Source of the DNA: Duganella sp. sic0402
GTDB lineage: Bacteria > Pseudomonadota > Gammaproteobacteria > Burkholderiales > Burkholderiaceae_D
Assembly (NCBI RefSeq): GCF_019219065.1
Contig: NZ_JAHUWK010000012.1
Coordinates: forward strand, 1 to 64,000
DNA: 64,000 nt
Reading direction: 5' to 3'
Numbering within the stretch: the first letter of the stretch is position 1; each line of letters starts with the position of its first letter. Below, piece by piece: positions 8,084 to 16,748 of the stretch. A program made the position numbers and the translations under genes. The notes under the pieces were generated by a model that was not told where the DNA came from, did not search any database, and saw nothing but the letters and a program-made list of their open reading frames with translations.

Positions 8084-9994
8084 ATGTATAAAGTGTGGAA
8101 GCTGCTGTTGTTATCGGGCTGCCTTGCCATCAGCATGGCGGCGGGCGCGCAGGACGATCAGGCGCCGGGACAGGCGCAAGCCAATCAGGGCGCCGGCAAG
8201 CGCGGCGAACTGGCCAGGCAGCTACCCACGCTGCAAAACATCTACGGCCGCCAGCACCTGTCGCTGAACGGCCGCTGGCATTATATTGTCGATCCTTACG
8301 AGACGGGCTTCTACAACTATCGCCGCCAGCCGTTTGACCAGTCGCCGACCGGCGCTGGCGGCTTCTACGACGACCGCAAGCCGCGCGCTAAAGACGATGC
8401 GGTGGAATACGACTTCAATGGCTCGCCGACCATGGCGGTGCCGGCCGACTGGAATTCGCAGAACGCCAAGCTGGAATTCTATGAAGGCACGGTGTGGCTG
8501 CGGCAGAAGTTCAACGCGGCGCCGAAAGACGGCAAGCGCTACTTCCTTTACTTCGGCGCGGTCAATTATGAGGCCCATGTTTACCTGAACGGCAAAAAGC
8601 TGGGCAGCCACAAGGGCGGCTTTACGCCATTCCAGTTTGAAGTGTCGGGCCGTTTGCTGAAAGGCGAAAACACGGTGGTGGTCAAGGCCGATAACACCCG
8701 CCACCAGGACGACATCCCGACCGTGAATACCGACTGGTGGAACTACGGCGGCATCACCCGCGACGTGCTGCTGGCGGAAACGCCGGACACCTATATCGAG
8801 GATTACCAGATCCAGCTGGCGAAAGGCGATATGGGCCGCATCGAAGGCTATGTGCAAATGGCCGGTGCCAAGGGTAAGGCCGGCGCACAGGACGTCACCA
8901 TCGCCATCGCGGAGCTGGGCATCAAGACCACGGTGAAGACGGACGCCAATGGCCGTGCCGCCGTCAGCATCAATCTGCCGAAGAACAAGGTACGCTATTG
9001 GTCACCGGAAGATCCCAAGCTGTACGCGGTGTCGATCGCCGGCGCCACCGATACGCTGAATGACCGCATCGGCCTGCGCACCATCACCACGCGCGGCCAC
9101 GATATTCTGCTGAACGGTAAATCGGTATTCCTGCGCGGCGTTTCGCTGCATGACGAGAATCCGCTGATCCCAGGCCGCCTGCGCGGCGAAGGCGATATGC
9201 GCATGATGCTGCAATGGGCCAAGGACATGAACTGCAACTACGTCCGCCTGGCGCACTATCCGCACAGCGAAGAGATGATCAAGCTGGCCGACGAAATGGG
9301 CCTGATGGTGTGGGCCGAGGTGCCGGTGTACTGGACCATCTCGTGGGAGAAGCCGGAGGTCTACGCCAACGCCGCGCAGCAGCTGACCGATCTGGTGGTG
9401 CGCGACAAGAACCGCGCCAGCGTGGTGATCTGGTCGATCGGTAACGAGACGCCAGTCAGCCCGGTACGCACCGAATTCATGGGCAAGCTGGCCGATACCG
9501 TGCGCAAGCTGGATAACACCCGTTTGGTGGGCGCGGCGCTGGAAGTACATCGCAGCGGTGACGTCGTGACGGTGGAAGATCCGCTGGCCGACAAGATCGA
9601 CCTGGCCAGCTTCAATCAATACGCTGGCTGGTACTGGTCGAATAACAAGGAGATGCTGAAGTTCTCCTTCAAGGTCGATTACAGCAAGCCGGTGCTGGTG
9701 ACCGAATTCGGCGCCGATGCGCTGGGCGGTTATCACGCCGACACCGACACCAAGTGGAGCGAGGAGTATCAGGACCAGCTGTACAAGAACACCTTCAAGC
9801 TGCTGGATGCGATTCCTGGCTTGCGCGGCATCACGCCGTGGATCTTGACCGACTTCCGTTCGCCACGCCGTCCGCATCCGGAATACCAGGATTACTGGAA
9901 CCGCAAGGGCCTGATCTCGGAAACCGGCAAGAAGAAACTGGCCTTTTACACGCTGAAGTCCTACTACGACCAGAAACAACAACAGTACAAATGA
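8084..9994 (+). CDS. GH2 beta-glucuronidase
   Basis: A 636-residue secreted or periplasmic enzyme. Signal peptide at residues 1-22, then the GH2 sugar-binding domain (about 60-220, WLRQKF, YFLYFGAVNYEAHVYLNG), the immunoglobulin-like domain and a TIM barrel from about 340. Acid/base Glu is in WSIGNE and the nucleophile Glu in VTEFGAD. Near the C-terminus YWNRKGL holds the Asn-x-Lys motif that recognises the glucuronate carboxylate in beta-glucuronidases, which separates it from beta-galactosidases. The start has an AGGAGA site; an ATG 4 bases earlier stops at once. The stop overlaps the GH3 start (ATGA). It releases glucuronic acid that Udh could oxidise. Confidence 0.88.
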   Translation: MYKVWKLLLLSGCLAISMAAGAQDDQAPGQAQANQGAGKRGELARQLPTLQNIYGRQHLSLNGRWHYIVDPYETGFYNYRRQPFDQSPTGAGGFYDDRKPRAKDDAVEYDFNGSPTMAVPADWNSQNAKLEFYEGTVWLRQKFNAAPKDGKRYFLYFGAVNYEAHVYLNGKKLGSHKGGFTPFQFEVSGRLLKGENTVVVKADNTRHQDDIPTVNTDWWNYGGITRDVLLAETPDTYIEDYQIQLAKGDMGRIEGYVQMAGAKGKAGAQDVTIAIAELGIKTTVKTDANGRAAVSINLPKNKVRYWSPEDPKLYAVSIAGATDTLNDRIGLRTITTRGHDILLNGKSVFLRGVSLHDENPLIPGRLRGEGDMRMMLQWAKDMNCNYVRLAHYPHSEEMIKLADEMGLMVWAEVPVYWTISWEKPEVYANAAQQLTDLVVRDKNRASVVIWSIGNETPVSPVRTEFMGKLADTVRKLDNTRLVGAALEVHRSGDVVTVEDPLADKIDLASFNQYAGWYWSNNKEMLKFSFKVDYSKPVLVTEFGADALGGYHADTDTKWSEEYQDQLYKNTFKLLDAIPGLRGITPWILTDFRSPRRPHPEYQDYWNRKGLISETGKKKLAFYTLKSYYDQKQQQYK

Positions 9995-12207
9995 AGACAC
10001 TCCATATCGCTGCCGCGGTCAGCGCGGCCCTGGCCTTTTCCGCCCACGCGCAGGATGCGCAGATCGACCGCAAGGTTGCCGACCTGATGAAGCAGATGAC
10101 GGTGGCCGAGAAGGTCGGCCAGCTGCACCAGCTGTCCGGCCGCCAGTTCACCGGCCCGACCAGCAGCGCCTACGCCGACAAGCTGGCCGACATCCGCGCC
10201 GGCAAAGTCGGTTCGATGCTGAACGTGGTCGGCGTGGCCGATACGCGCGAGATCCAGGCGCTGGCGCTGCAATCGCGGCTGAAGATTCCGCTGCTGTTCA
10301 GCCTTGATGTGATCCACGGCCACAAGACCGTCTTCCCGGTGCCGCTGGGCGAGGCCGCCTCGTGGGATATGGAGGCGATCGAGCTGTCCGCGCGCATCGC
10401 CGCCAGGGAGGCCGCCGCCGCTGGCATCCACTGGACCTTTGCGCCGATGGTGGACGTGGCGCGCGACCCGCGCTGGGGCAGGGTAATGGAAGGCGCGGGC
10501 GAGGACACCTACCTGGGCTCGCAGATTGCCACCGCCCGCGTGCACGGCTTCCAGGGCAAGAAGCTGGGCGCCACCGATTCTGTGATGGCCACCGCCAAGC
10601 ATTTCGCAGCCTATGGCGCAGCGATTGCGGGACGTGACTACAACGCGGTCGATATGAGCGAGCAGCAGCTTTACGAAGTCTATCTGCCGCCGTTCAAGGC
10701 TGCCGCCGACGCGGGCGCTGCGACCTTCATGAACTCCTTCAATACGCTGAACGGCATCCCTGCCACCGGCAGCAGCTTCCTGCAGCGCGATATCCTGAAG
10801 GGCGCCTGGAAGTACAAGGGCTTCATCGTCAGCGATTGGGGCTCGGTGCGCGAGATGGTACCGCATGGCTATGCGGCCGACTTGTCCGACGCGGCGGTCA
10901 AGGCCATCAACGCCGGCAGCGATATGGATATGGAAGGCTATGCCTACAGCCAGCACCTGGAGGCCGCTGTCAAGGCCGGCAAGGTGAAGATGGCGACGCT
11001 GGACGACGCCGTGCGCCGCATCTTGTATAAAAAATTCGAGCTGGGCCTGTTCGACGATCCTTACCGCTACTCCGACGCCGCACGCGAAAAAGCGGTGCTG
11101 AACGATCCGTCGCACCGCGCCGCCGCACTGGATGTGGCGCAGAAGTCCATCGTGCTACTGAAGAACGAGGGCAAGCTGCTGCCGCTGTCGCGCGACGCCA
11201 GGCGCATTGCGGTGATCGGCCCGCTGGCCGATGCGCAGCGCGACCTGGAAGGCGGCTGGGTGGTCAATGGCGAGCGCGCCAAGGTGGTCAGCATTCTCGA
11301 AGGCATGCGCGGCCATGCCGGCAAGGCGGAGATCAGCTACGCGCAAGCTTGTGCGCCAGGCTGCGCCACCAGCGACGGCTTCGCGCAGGCGGTGGCGGCG
11401 GCGCAGGGCTCGGACGTGATCGTGCTGGCCGTCGGCGAAACCTGGGACATGAGCGGCGAGGCCAAGTCGCGCACCGACATCTCGCTGCCGGGCCAGCAGG
11501 AAGCCTTGTTCAACGCGCTGAAGGCGACCGGCAAGCCGGTGGTGGTGGTGATGCTGGCTGGCCGTCCGCTGGTGTTCAATACCATTGCCGACAAGGCCGA
11601 CGCCATCGTCTACGCCTGGTTCCCTGGCAGCGAAGGCGGTAACGCGGTGGCGAATGTGCTGTTCGGCGATGTCAACCCGTCCGGCAAGCTGCCGATTACT
11701 TTCCCGCGCAGCGTGGGCCAGATTCCGATTTCGTACGCGCAGTACAACACCGGGCGTCCGGTCACGGATGAAAAAAATGTGGTCTACAAGTCGGCCTACA
11801 TCGATTCCGTCAATACACCGCGCTACGCCTTCGGCCATGGCCTTAGCTACACCGACTTCAAATACACAGGCCTGACGCTGAGCAGTCCGACCATGAGCGG
11901 TACGCAGAAGGTGACGCTATCGTTCGACTTGTCCAACAGCGGCAAAATGGAAGGCACGGAGATTGTGCAGCTCTACCTGCGCGACATGGTGTCGTCGGTG
12001 GTGCGTCCGCTGAAGGAGCTGAAGGGCTTCCAGAAAGTGCGCCTGAAACCGGGCGAGACGCGCCGTGTCAGCTTCAGCATCGACCGAGACACGCTGTCCT
12101 ACTTCAACAGCAAGCTGGCATGGGGTGCTGAGGCGGGCGAGTTCAAGCTGATGGTGGGCAGCGCGTCCGACGACATCCGCCTGGAAAGCATGCTGAAACT
12201 GCGCTAG
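9991..12207 (+). CDS. bglX: GH3 family beta-glucosidase/xylosidase
   Basis: The ATG at 9991 overlaps the GUS stop and gives 738 residues with a clear signal peptide (AALAFSAHAQD). Longer upstream reading into the GUS gene is rejected. Contains the GH3 N-terminal barrel (KVGQLHQLSG, DVIHGHKTVFP, FAPMVDVARDPRWGR), the nucleophile Asp in GFIVSDWGS, the C-terminal sandwich domain (AWFPGSEGG) and a fibronectin-III-like tail (LKELKGFQKV). The pattern is that of periplasmic BglX-type enzymes, which remove terminal beta-glucose or xylose. It is last in the operon. Its stop lies in the loop of the hairpin at 12193-12223. Substrate within GH3 is not resolvable here. Confidence 0.88.
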   Translation: MKTLHIAAAVSAALAFSAHAQDAQIDRKVADLMKQMTVAEKVGQLHQLSGRQFTGPTSSAYADKLADIRAGKVGSMLNVVGVADTREIQALALQSRLKIPLLFSLDVIHGHKTVFPVPLGEAASWDMEAIELSARIAAREAAAAGIHWTFAPMVDVARDPRWGRVMEGAGEDTYLGSQIATARVHGFQGKKLGATDSVMATAKHFAAYGAAIAGRDYNAVDMSEQQLYEVYLPPFKAAADAGAATFMNSFNTLNGIPATGSSFLQRDILKGAWKYKGFIVSDWGSVREMVPHGYAADLSDAAVKAINAGSDMDMEGYAYSQHLEAAVKAGKVKMATLDDAVRRILYKKFELGLFDDPYRYSDAAREKAVLNDPSHRAAALDVAQKSIVLLKNEGKLLPLSRDARRIAVIGPLADAQRDLEGGWVVNGERAKVVSILEGMRGHAGKAEISYAQACAPGCATSDGFAQAVAAAQGSDVIVLAVGETWDMSGEAKSRTDISLPGQQEALFNALKATGKPVVVVMLAGRPLVFNTIADKADAIVYAWFPGSEGGNAVANVLFGDVNPSGKLPITFPRSVGQIPISYAQYNTGRPVTDEKNVVYKSAYIDSVNTPRYAFGHGLSYTDFKYTGLTLSSPTMSGTQKVTLSFDLSNSGKMEGTEIVQLYLRDMVSSVVRPLKELKGFQKVRLKPGETRRVSFSIDRDTLSYFNSKLAWGAEAGEFKLMVGSASDDIRLESMLKLR

Positions 12208-12223
12208 TTCAGCGCAGTTTCAG
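12193..12223. terminator. Bidirectional stem-loop joining two convergent gene ends
   Basis: CTGAAACTGCGC (12193-12204) pairs perfectly with GCGCAGTTTCAG (12212-12223) over a 7-base loop, TAGTTCA, that contains the stop codons of both convergent genes. With one mismatch the stem extends four further base pairs outward. No U-tract follows, so it may act as an mRNA 3' stabiliser or weak two-way terminator. Both proteins end in LKLR because each codes through one arm. Confidence 0.65.
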
Positions 12224-12913
12224 AATGCCGGCCAGTTCGCCGCTCTTCTCCAGCGCATTGATCGCCGCGTTGACTTCATCGACGGTGATCTTGCTCTTGC
12301 GGGAGACGGCGCATTTGGTCTTGACTTCGGAAATCGTCATGGCGTGATAGCCCGGCGGCAGCATGCCGTCGTGCATATGCAGGTTGACGACGCTGCGCGG
12401 CGTGACGATATGCTCGAAACGCCCGCCGCGCCATTTACGCAAGGACAGCGTACTGGTTGGCGCGTCGTCGCGGATGAAATCCTTGCCCAGCGCCTTCTCC
12501 AGCGTCGGATAACGGAAGCCCAGCACCGTGCCAAGGCGCTTGCCGCGCAAGTCTTCTATCGACACCGGCGGCTTCACGTCCGGCAGCGTCAGCACCAGTT
12601 CAATCACCGGGATAAATGAACGCGTCCAGTCCACATCGCCGGGCGTCCATTCAGGCAGATAGCTGCACAGAACATCGCCATCACCGTTTTCCAGCGCCGC
12701 CATGATGCGCGTGCGCGGCAGCTGTACAAACTGCACCGGGCGCCCGAGCTGGCGTGCCAGGGCGTCGCCCATCTTCTGCTGGAAGGCGCTGGGCTTCTGC
12801 TGCGTGGAACTGAGCATGGCGTCGATTTTTTCCACATAGCGCAACGGCGATTTGTCGGCGGCTTGCACCGAGGCTGCAGCCAGCAACAGGGCGAGTAATA
12901 CGGGGGCAGGCAT
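12209..12913 (-). CDS. Periplasmic solute-binding protein (SBP_bac_3-like)
   Basis: A 234-residue protein with a signal peptide (LLAAASVQAAD, residues 1-19). It has the two-lobed bacterial extracellular solute-binding pattern: PLRYVEKID at the N-terminus, an ALARQLGRPVQFVQLPRTR segment and IEDLRGKRLGTVLGFRYPTLE. It resembles the short amino-acid-type binding proteins found without transporter genes in Oxalobacteraceae. No ABC permease is adjacent. The LysR gene lies 5 bases upstream on the same strand, so the two are probably co-transcribed. The ligand is unknown. Confidence 0.75.
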   Translation of the reverse strand: MPAPVLLALLLAAASVQAADKSPLRYVEKIDAMLSSTQQKPSAFQQKMGDALARQLGRPVQFVQLPRTRIMAALENGDGDVLCSYLPEWTPGDVDWTRSFIPVIELVLTLPDVKPPVSIEDLRGKRLGTVLGFRYPTLEKALGKDFIRDDAPTSTLSLRKWRGGRFEHIVTPRSVVNLHMHDGMLPPGYHAMTISEVKTKCAVSRKSKITVDEVNAAINALEKSGELAGILKLR

Positions 12914-12918
12914 TCTTG

Positions 12919-13809
12919 CTATCCTCTCTGCATGGTAGCCACCTCTTCGCGCAGCCAGTTGCAGAAGTGGGTGATCTTGCTCATGCCGCGCTTGTCGCGG
13001 GCGACGATGATACGGTAGCCGCGCTCATACGGCGGACTTTCGCAATCTACCATTTTTAGCGCACCGCTGCGCAGGTCTTCGCTGGCAATCGCGTGCGATA
13101 CCAGCGCGATACCTTGCCCGGCCAGCGCCGACTGCACCATCACCGCGAAGTTGGTGAAGCTGCGCGAAAAAAGATAGTTCCCCTTGAGCGCATTGTTTGC
13201 GCGCAGTAGCGCGATCCAGGTGTCGGTGGTGAATTCGTGCAGCAGCGGATAGCGCTCCAGGTCCGCCAGTGTGATCTCCGTTTCGCCCGGTGCCAGCAGG
13301 GAAGGGCTGTAGACCGCCACCAGCCGGTCGCGGAACAGCATGTCCGTATCGCCGGGGACAATGTTGTAGGTGCGCAGGGCAATGTCGGTTCTGCCGTCGT
13401 TCATATCTGCCAATTGGTCGCTGGAATCGATGCGGATATCCAGCTCAGGATACTTCGCGGTAAAGCGCGCGATGCGCGGTACCAGCCATTTGATCGCCAG
13501 CGAATGGGTGGTCGACAGGCGCAGGATTTTTTCCTCGTCGCCGCCTTGCAGCGCGGCCACCTTGGTATTCAGTTCCCCCAGCATGCGGCGCACGGTGGCG
13601 GCCAGCTCCTGGCCTTTTTCGGTGAGCGTGATGTGGCGCGGATGACGCACAAACAGCTCGAATCCCAGCGCTTCTTCCAACTGCTTGACCTGCAGGCTGA
13701 TCGCCGCCGGCGTCTTGTGCAGTTCCTGCGCCGCCAGTTTGAAACTGCCCCAGCGCGCCGCGCAATCGAAGTCGAGCAGCCCGGACAGTGATCGCAAAGG
13801 TTTATTCAT
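12919..13809 (-). CDS. LysR-family regulator, GcvA-like
   Basis: A 296-residue regulator. N-terminal winged helix-turn-helix at residues 5-65 (FDCAARWGSFKLAAQELHKTPAAISLQVKQLE, read in parts) and an effector-binding domain from about 95 (LRLSTTHSLAIKWLVPRI), in the manner of GcvA/AmpR-type proteins (SLSGLLDFDCAAR opening). It precedes the solute-binding gene on the same strand and faces a 300-base region with small ORFs. The target may be its own unit or the divergent region. The effector is not predictable. Confidence 0.88.
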   Translation of the reverse strand: MNKPLRSLSGLLDFDCAARWGSFKLAAQELHKTPAAISLQVKQLEEALGFELFVRHPRHITLTEKGQELAATVRRMLGELNTKVAALQGGDEEKILRLSTTHSLAIKWLVPRIARFTAKYPELDIRIDSSDQLADMNDGRTDIALRTYNIVPGDTDMLFRDRLVAVYSPSLLAPGETEITLADLERYPLLHEFTTDTWIALLRANNALKGNYLFSRSFTNFAVMVQSALAGQGIALVSHAIASEDLRSGALKMVDCESPPYERGYRIIVARDKRGMSKITHFCNWLREEVATMQRG

Positions 13810-13933
13810 AGATTAGTTTTGCTTAGTCAAATAGCGAAAATAACTCGTTTGATAACACTTTTGGTGTAGGGGAGAATATATCGCATACCCAAGCAAAATT
13901 CCATGAACAAGTTTTCCTTTACCGGAGAGTCCA

Positions 13934-14041
13934 ATGTCGCACGCTACGCCATGCATAGAAAAAACCACGCCCGACGCGCATATGGCTGGCCGCGTGATGG
14001 CTGAACTGATACGTCTCCTTTCACAAATGGCGCAACGTTAG
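13934..14041 (+). CDS. Candidate 35-residue small protein divergent from the LysR gene
   Basis: In the 307-base gap between LysR and the GNAT gene an ATG at 13934 follows a GGAGAG site at good spacing and opens 35 codons ending at TAG 14041. The C-terminal part (VMAELIRLLSQMAQR) could form an amphipathic helix. A second frame (13903-14004, 33 codons) overlaps it without a good ribosome site. Position divergent from a LysR gene is where such regulators often have targets. No family is recognised. The rest of the gap (13810-13902 and 14042-14116) holds only the LysR promoter and the repeat at 14068-14087. Confidence 0.3.
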   Translation: MSHATPCIEKTTPDAHMAGRVMAELIRLLSQMAQR

Positions 14042-14067
14042 CTACATTCTCTTGAATGATGGAGGAT

Positions 14068-14087
14068 ATTTCCAGTATAGTGGAAAT
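14068..14087. promoter_or_regulatory. Inverted repeat upstream of the GNAT gene
   Basis: ATTTCCA and TGGAAAT form a perfect 7-base inverted repeat around GTATAG, with outer ATGGA/TCCAT arms at 14059-14063 and 14094-14098. It ends 29 bases before the acetyltransferase start. A repressor operator is the simplest reading. Confidence 0.4.
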
Positions 14088-14116
14088 CATTCTTCCATTA
14101 ATCAAGAGTAAACCTC

Positions 14117-14647
14117 ATGAGCAAGCATTCCATCGTGCGCTGCAGTGCTGAGCGTCACGCCGGCGCCATTCTGGATATTTTCAACGACGCCATCCGGCAT
14201 TCCACCGCACTGTACGAATACAAGCCACGCACGCCGGAAATCATGGCGACCTGGTTTGAAACCAAGCGTAATGGCGGCTTCCCTGTCATTGGCGTGGAAG
14301 ATGAAAACGGCACGCTACTTGGCTTTGGCAGCTACGGCACTTTCCGCGCCTTCCCGGCGTTCAAATACACGGTGGAGCATTCGGTCTACATTCACCAGGA
14401 CCATCGCGGCAAAGGGCTGGGCAAGTTGCTGATGCAGGAACTGATTACCGCCGCGCGCGCCGCCAACCTGCACGCGATGATGGGCGGTATCGACGCCGCC
14501 AACGCCGGCAGCATCAAGCTGCACGCAAGCCTGGGCTTCAAGCACGTCGGCACGCTGCCCGAAGTCGGCTTCAAGTTCGGCAAATGGCTGGACCTGGCGT
14601 TCTACCAATTAATCCTGGATACACCGCAGCAGCCGGTTGACGGTTGA
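14117..14647 (+). CDS. GNAT N-acetyltransferase, phosphinothricin acetyltransferase-like
   Basis: A 176-residue GNAT protein. Opens RCSAERHAGAILDIFNDAI and has YEYKPRTPEIMATWF, typical of the Pat/MddA/YwnH branch that acetylates phosphinothricin or methionine sulfoximine/sulfone. The acetyl-CoA loop is seen in HRGKGLGKLLMQEL (about residues 97-110). Length is as expected (170-180). It stands alone, with a separate promoter region containing an inverted repeat. The natural substrate could be another amino acid analogue. Confidence 0.8.
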   Translation: MSKHSIVRCSAERHAGAILDIFNDAIRHSTALYEYKPRTPEIMATWFETKRNGGFPVIGVEDENGTLLGFGSYGTFRAFPAFKYTVEHSVYIHQDHRGKGLGKLLMQELITAARAANLHAMMGGIDAANAGSIKLHASLGFKHVGTLPEVGFKFGKWLDLAFYQLILDTPQQPVDG

Positions 14648-14651
14648 TGTA

Positions 14652-14933
14652 TTAAATCTGCGGCGCAGTGGCTGCTTCCAGATCAGCCAGCCAGCGTATG
14701 GCCCACTCGCGGTTCGTGCCGCACATGTCTGCGGCCGGTTGCAGTCCACCGCAGAAGGCGGGGCGTTCGGGCTTGCCGAATACCAGGCAACGGTTGTCGT
14801 CCGCCAGCTGTACGCAGCGCACGCCGGCCGGTTTGCCGTTGGGCATACCGGGTAGCGGGCTGGTGATGGAGGGGGCCGTGCAGCAGGCGCCGCAGTTGGG
14901 CCGGCACTCCAGTTTGGACGTGGTTGGATGCAT
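14652..14933 (-). CDS. YkgJ-family cysteine cluster protein
   Basis: A 93-residue protein with the CRPNCGACC cluster at residues 10-18 and further cysteines in GVRCVQL, NRCLVFG, AFCGG and MCGTN. This is the YkgJ (UPF0153) Fe/Zn-binding family pattern, in which the cysteines probably hold a metal. The biochemical role of the family is not settled. It lies just upstream of the alpha/beta hydrolase region (on the minus strand 12 bases beyond that gene's stop), so it may be the last gene of an M14-hydrolase-YkgJ unit. Confidence 0.8.
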   Translation of the reverse strand: MHPTTSKLECRPNCGACCTAPSITSPLPGMPNGKPAGVRCVQLADDNRCLVFGKPERPAFCGGLQPAADMCGTNREWAIRWLADLEAATAPQI

Positions 14934-14945
14934 AGGGGCGGTATT

Positions 14946-15710
14946 TTACCGCGCTTCGCCGGCCTTCAGCCATTTGCTGATTTGGTGTGCCACCCACTCG
15001 CCATCGTCCAATGGCAGGTCGTGGCCGGCGGTGGGATGGACCGCGTGCGCGGTTTGCCAGGCGTTGGCCAGGTTGGCCGAACAGCGCGGATCGACCAGCT
15101 GGTCGCCACGGCTGCTCAATACTAGCAGCGGCGTGTTTGGCCGCTCGGGCGGCGCGCGGAAGCGGGCGGCGGACCACAGCTGGCGCAGCGCGTTGGCGCG
15201 CGTGACCGGGCATTCGCGCTGGTAGCCGAGCCAGCGTTCCAGCATGCCCTTGCGTTTTTCGAGGTCGCCCTCGCGGCTGGTCAGGCGCAGGATCAGGCGC
15301 TCCTGATTTTCCACGCCGCCTTCCCACAGCTGTTTCAGGATCGCCGGATAGTTCTGCCAGCGCAGCCGCTGATGGAAGCGGCTGTAAGGACGCATCGAAG
15401 TATTGATCAACACGCAGCGCGCAATCTCCTGCGGATAGCGGCTGGCCCATTCCACCGCCACCATGCCGCCGAGCGACAAGGCCAGCAGCGACCAGGGCGC
15501 CGGTACGCCGCGTGCGCGCAGTTCGGCGCGGCAGAATTCCACCATCTCGGCCACGCTGGTGGCGCTGTGCAGTGCGTGATGCTGGCCATTGCCGGGCAGG
15601 TCGGGTGTGATGATGTGCGCATCCGGCAGCTGCTGCGACAGCTGGCCGGGAAAGCGGCCCCAGTGCCGTTGCTCGCGCATTAGTCCACGCAGCAGGACCC
15701 AGCTGCTCAT
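14946..15710 (-). CDS. Alpha/beta-fold hydrolase
   Basis: The start at 15710 (MSSWVLLRGLMREQRHW) overlaps the stop of the upstream M14 gene by ATGA, giving 254 residues. Longer readings back through the M14 gene are out-of-frame shadows. The nucleophile elbow is ALSLGG near residue 77, the acid likely the Asp in SSRGDQLV, and the His in TAGHDLPL close to the C-terminus, a complete triad. It has no signal peptide. BioH-like size and layout suggest a carboxylesterase, but the substrate is not evident. Confidence 0.82.
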   Translation of the reverse strand: MSSWVLLRGLMREQRHWGRFPGQLSQQLPDAHIITPDLPGNGQHHALHSATSVAEMVEFCRAELRARGVPAPWSLLALSLGGMVAVEWASRYPQEIARCVLINTSMRPYSRFHQRLRWQNYPAILKQLWEGGVENQERLILRLTSREGDLEKRKGMLERWLGYQRECPVTRANALRQLWSAARFRAPPERPNTPLLVLSSRGDQLVDPRCSANLANAWQTAHAVHPTAGHDLPLDDGEWVAHQISKWLKAGEAR

Positions 15711-16711
15711 GTGTGATACCACTGCGTCAGCGCGCGGCGGTGCTGGATGGTGCGCGCCATGCCTTCCGGTATCCAGCGTCCGTGGCTGTTCGCTGCGCGC
15801 ATCAGAAAGTCGAACAGGATCAGGTGGCGCCGCAGCACCCGCTGCAATCGATGCCGTGCGGTCGGATTGAACATGGCGATGCGGTCGAAGATCTGGCGCG
15901 GATTCTTTTTCACCCACAGCCATGAACCCATTTCCAGCGTCAGCGGCAGGAACACATTGTCGCTGTTCAGGTAGAGGTAATCCCACAGGTCGCCGTGCGT
16001 GCGGTACTGGCGGCTTTGCGGCTCGAACACGTAGTTGTGATTCGGGTAGCTTTGGCTGAACAACTCTTCCAGCGCGCCGATGTCGGCCAGGTGCGGGATC
16101 GGCGTGGCTGTGTGCGCATGCGGGAACCAGACGCGGTCGCGCAGGCCGAAGCCGGAGTGGCAATCGAGCGCCATGCTGAACTGGCGCGGCAGCAGCTCGC
16201 GCTCCACCAGTTCGCACACGGCCACGCTTTCCGGCTGCATCGGCGCGCCGGCCGCGCCGCGATACCACGGCAGGTGATGGCTGAAGGTTTGCCCGCCCAG
16301 CATGAACGGAACTTTCTCGACTGCGCTGAGCGGCGCATTGCGCATCAGGTCCACGCCTTGCGGATTGCAGCGCGTGGCCTGCCACATGCCGCCTGGGTTC
16401 ACCAGCGGCATGAACACCAGCCGCATCGATTCCAGCTGCTGATGCAGCGTGCTGTCCCAGCGCAGCCGCGCCAGCAGGCTTTCCATGAATGACAGCACCA
16501 CCTGGGTGCCGATGCGTTCCAGTCCGTGTATGCCGCCGAAGAAGCCCAGCGCCGGCACGTCCAGGCTGGGATTGCCCAAGGCGATGCTGTAGACCGGGAA
16601 CTGGCGGCCGTCCATCGCCACCGTGCACGAAGTGCTGACTTCAAGATGCTTCCCGCCTTCGTCGATCAGACGTTTCAGGGTGATCAGTTCGGGCAGGTTC
16701 TTCTCAGGCAT
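15707..16711 (-). CDS. M14-family zinc carboxypeptidase / succinylglutamate desuccinylase-like protein
   Basis: A 334-residue protein with the zinc ligands of the M14 family: HxxE in GGIHGLERIG (about residue 60) and the downstream His in LDCHSGFG. The proposed catalytic Glu is in LTLEMGSW near residue 268. PLVNPGGMWQATRCNPQGVDLMRN matches the substrate-pocket Asn-Pro and Arg motif of the family. No signal peptide. It is translationally coupled to the alpha/beta hydrolase. Peptide, amidated or acyl-amino acid substrates are all possible. Confidence 0.82.
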   Translation of the reverse strand: MPEKNLPELITLKRLIDEGGKHLEVSTSCTVAMDGRQFPVYSIALGNPSLDVPALGFFGGIHGLERIGTQVVLSFMESLLARLRWDSTLHQQLESMRLVFMPLVNPGGMWQATRCNPQGVDLMRNAPLSAVEKVPFMLGGQTFSHHLPWYRGAAGAPMQPESVAVCELVERELLPRQFSMALDCHSGFGLRDRVWFPHAHTATPIPHLADIGALEELFSQSYPNHNYVFEPQSRQYRTHGDLWDYLYLNSDNVFLPLTLEMGSWLWVKKNPRQIFDRIAMFNPTARHRLQRVLRRHLILFDFLMRAANSHGRWIPEGMARTIQHRRALTQWYHT

Positions 16712-16748
16712 AGGGGACGGCGCAAAAAGATGTGACCGCCAGTGTAGC

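Noticed and set aside
14946..16628. A 560-residue reading of the alpha/beta hydrolase extending through the M14 gene
   Set aside because: The extra N-terminal part is out of frame with the M14 peptidase coding and lacks domain sense; the ATGA-overlapping start at 15710 is natural.
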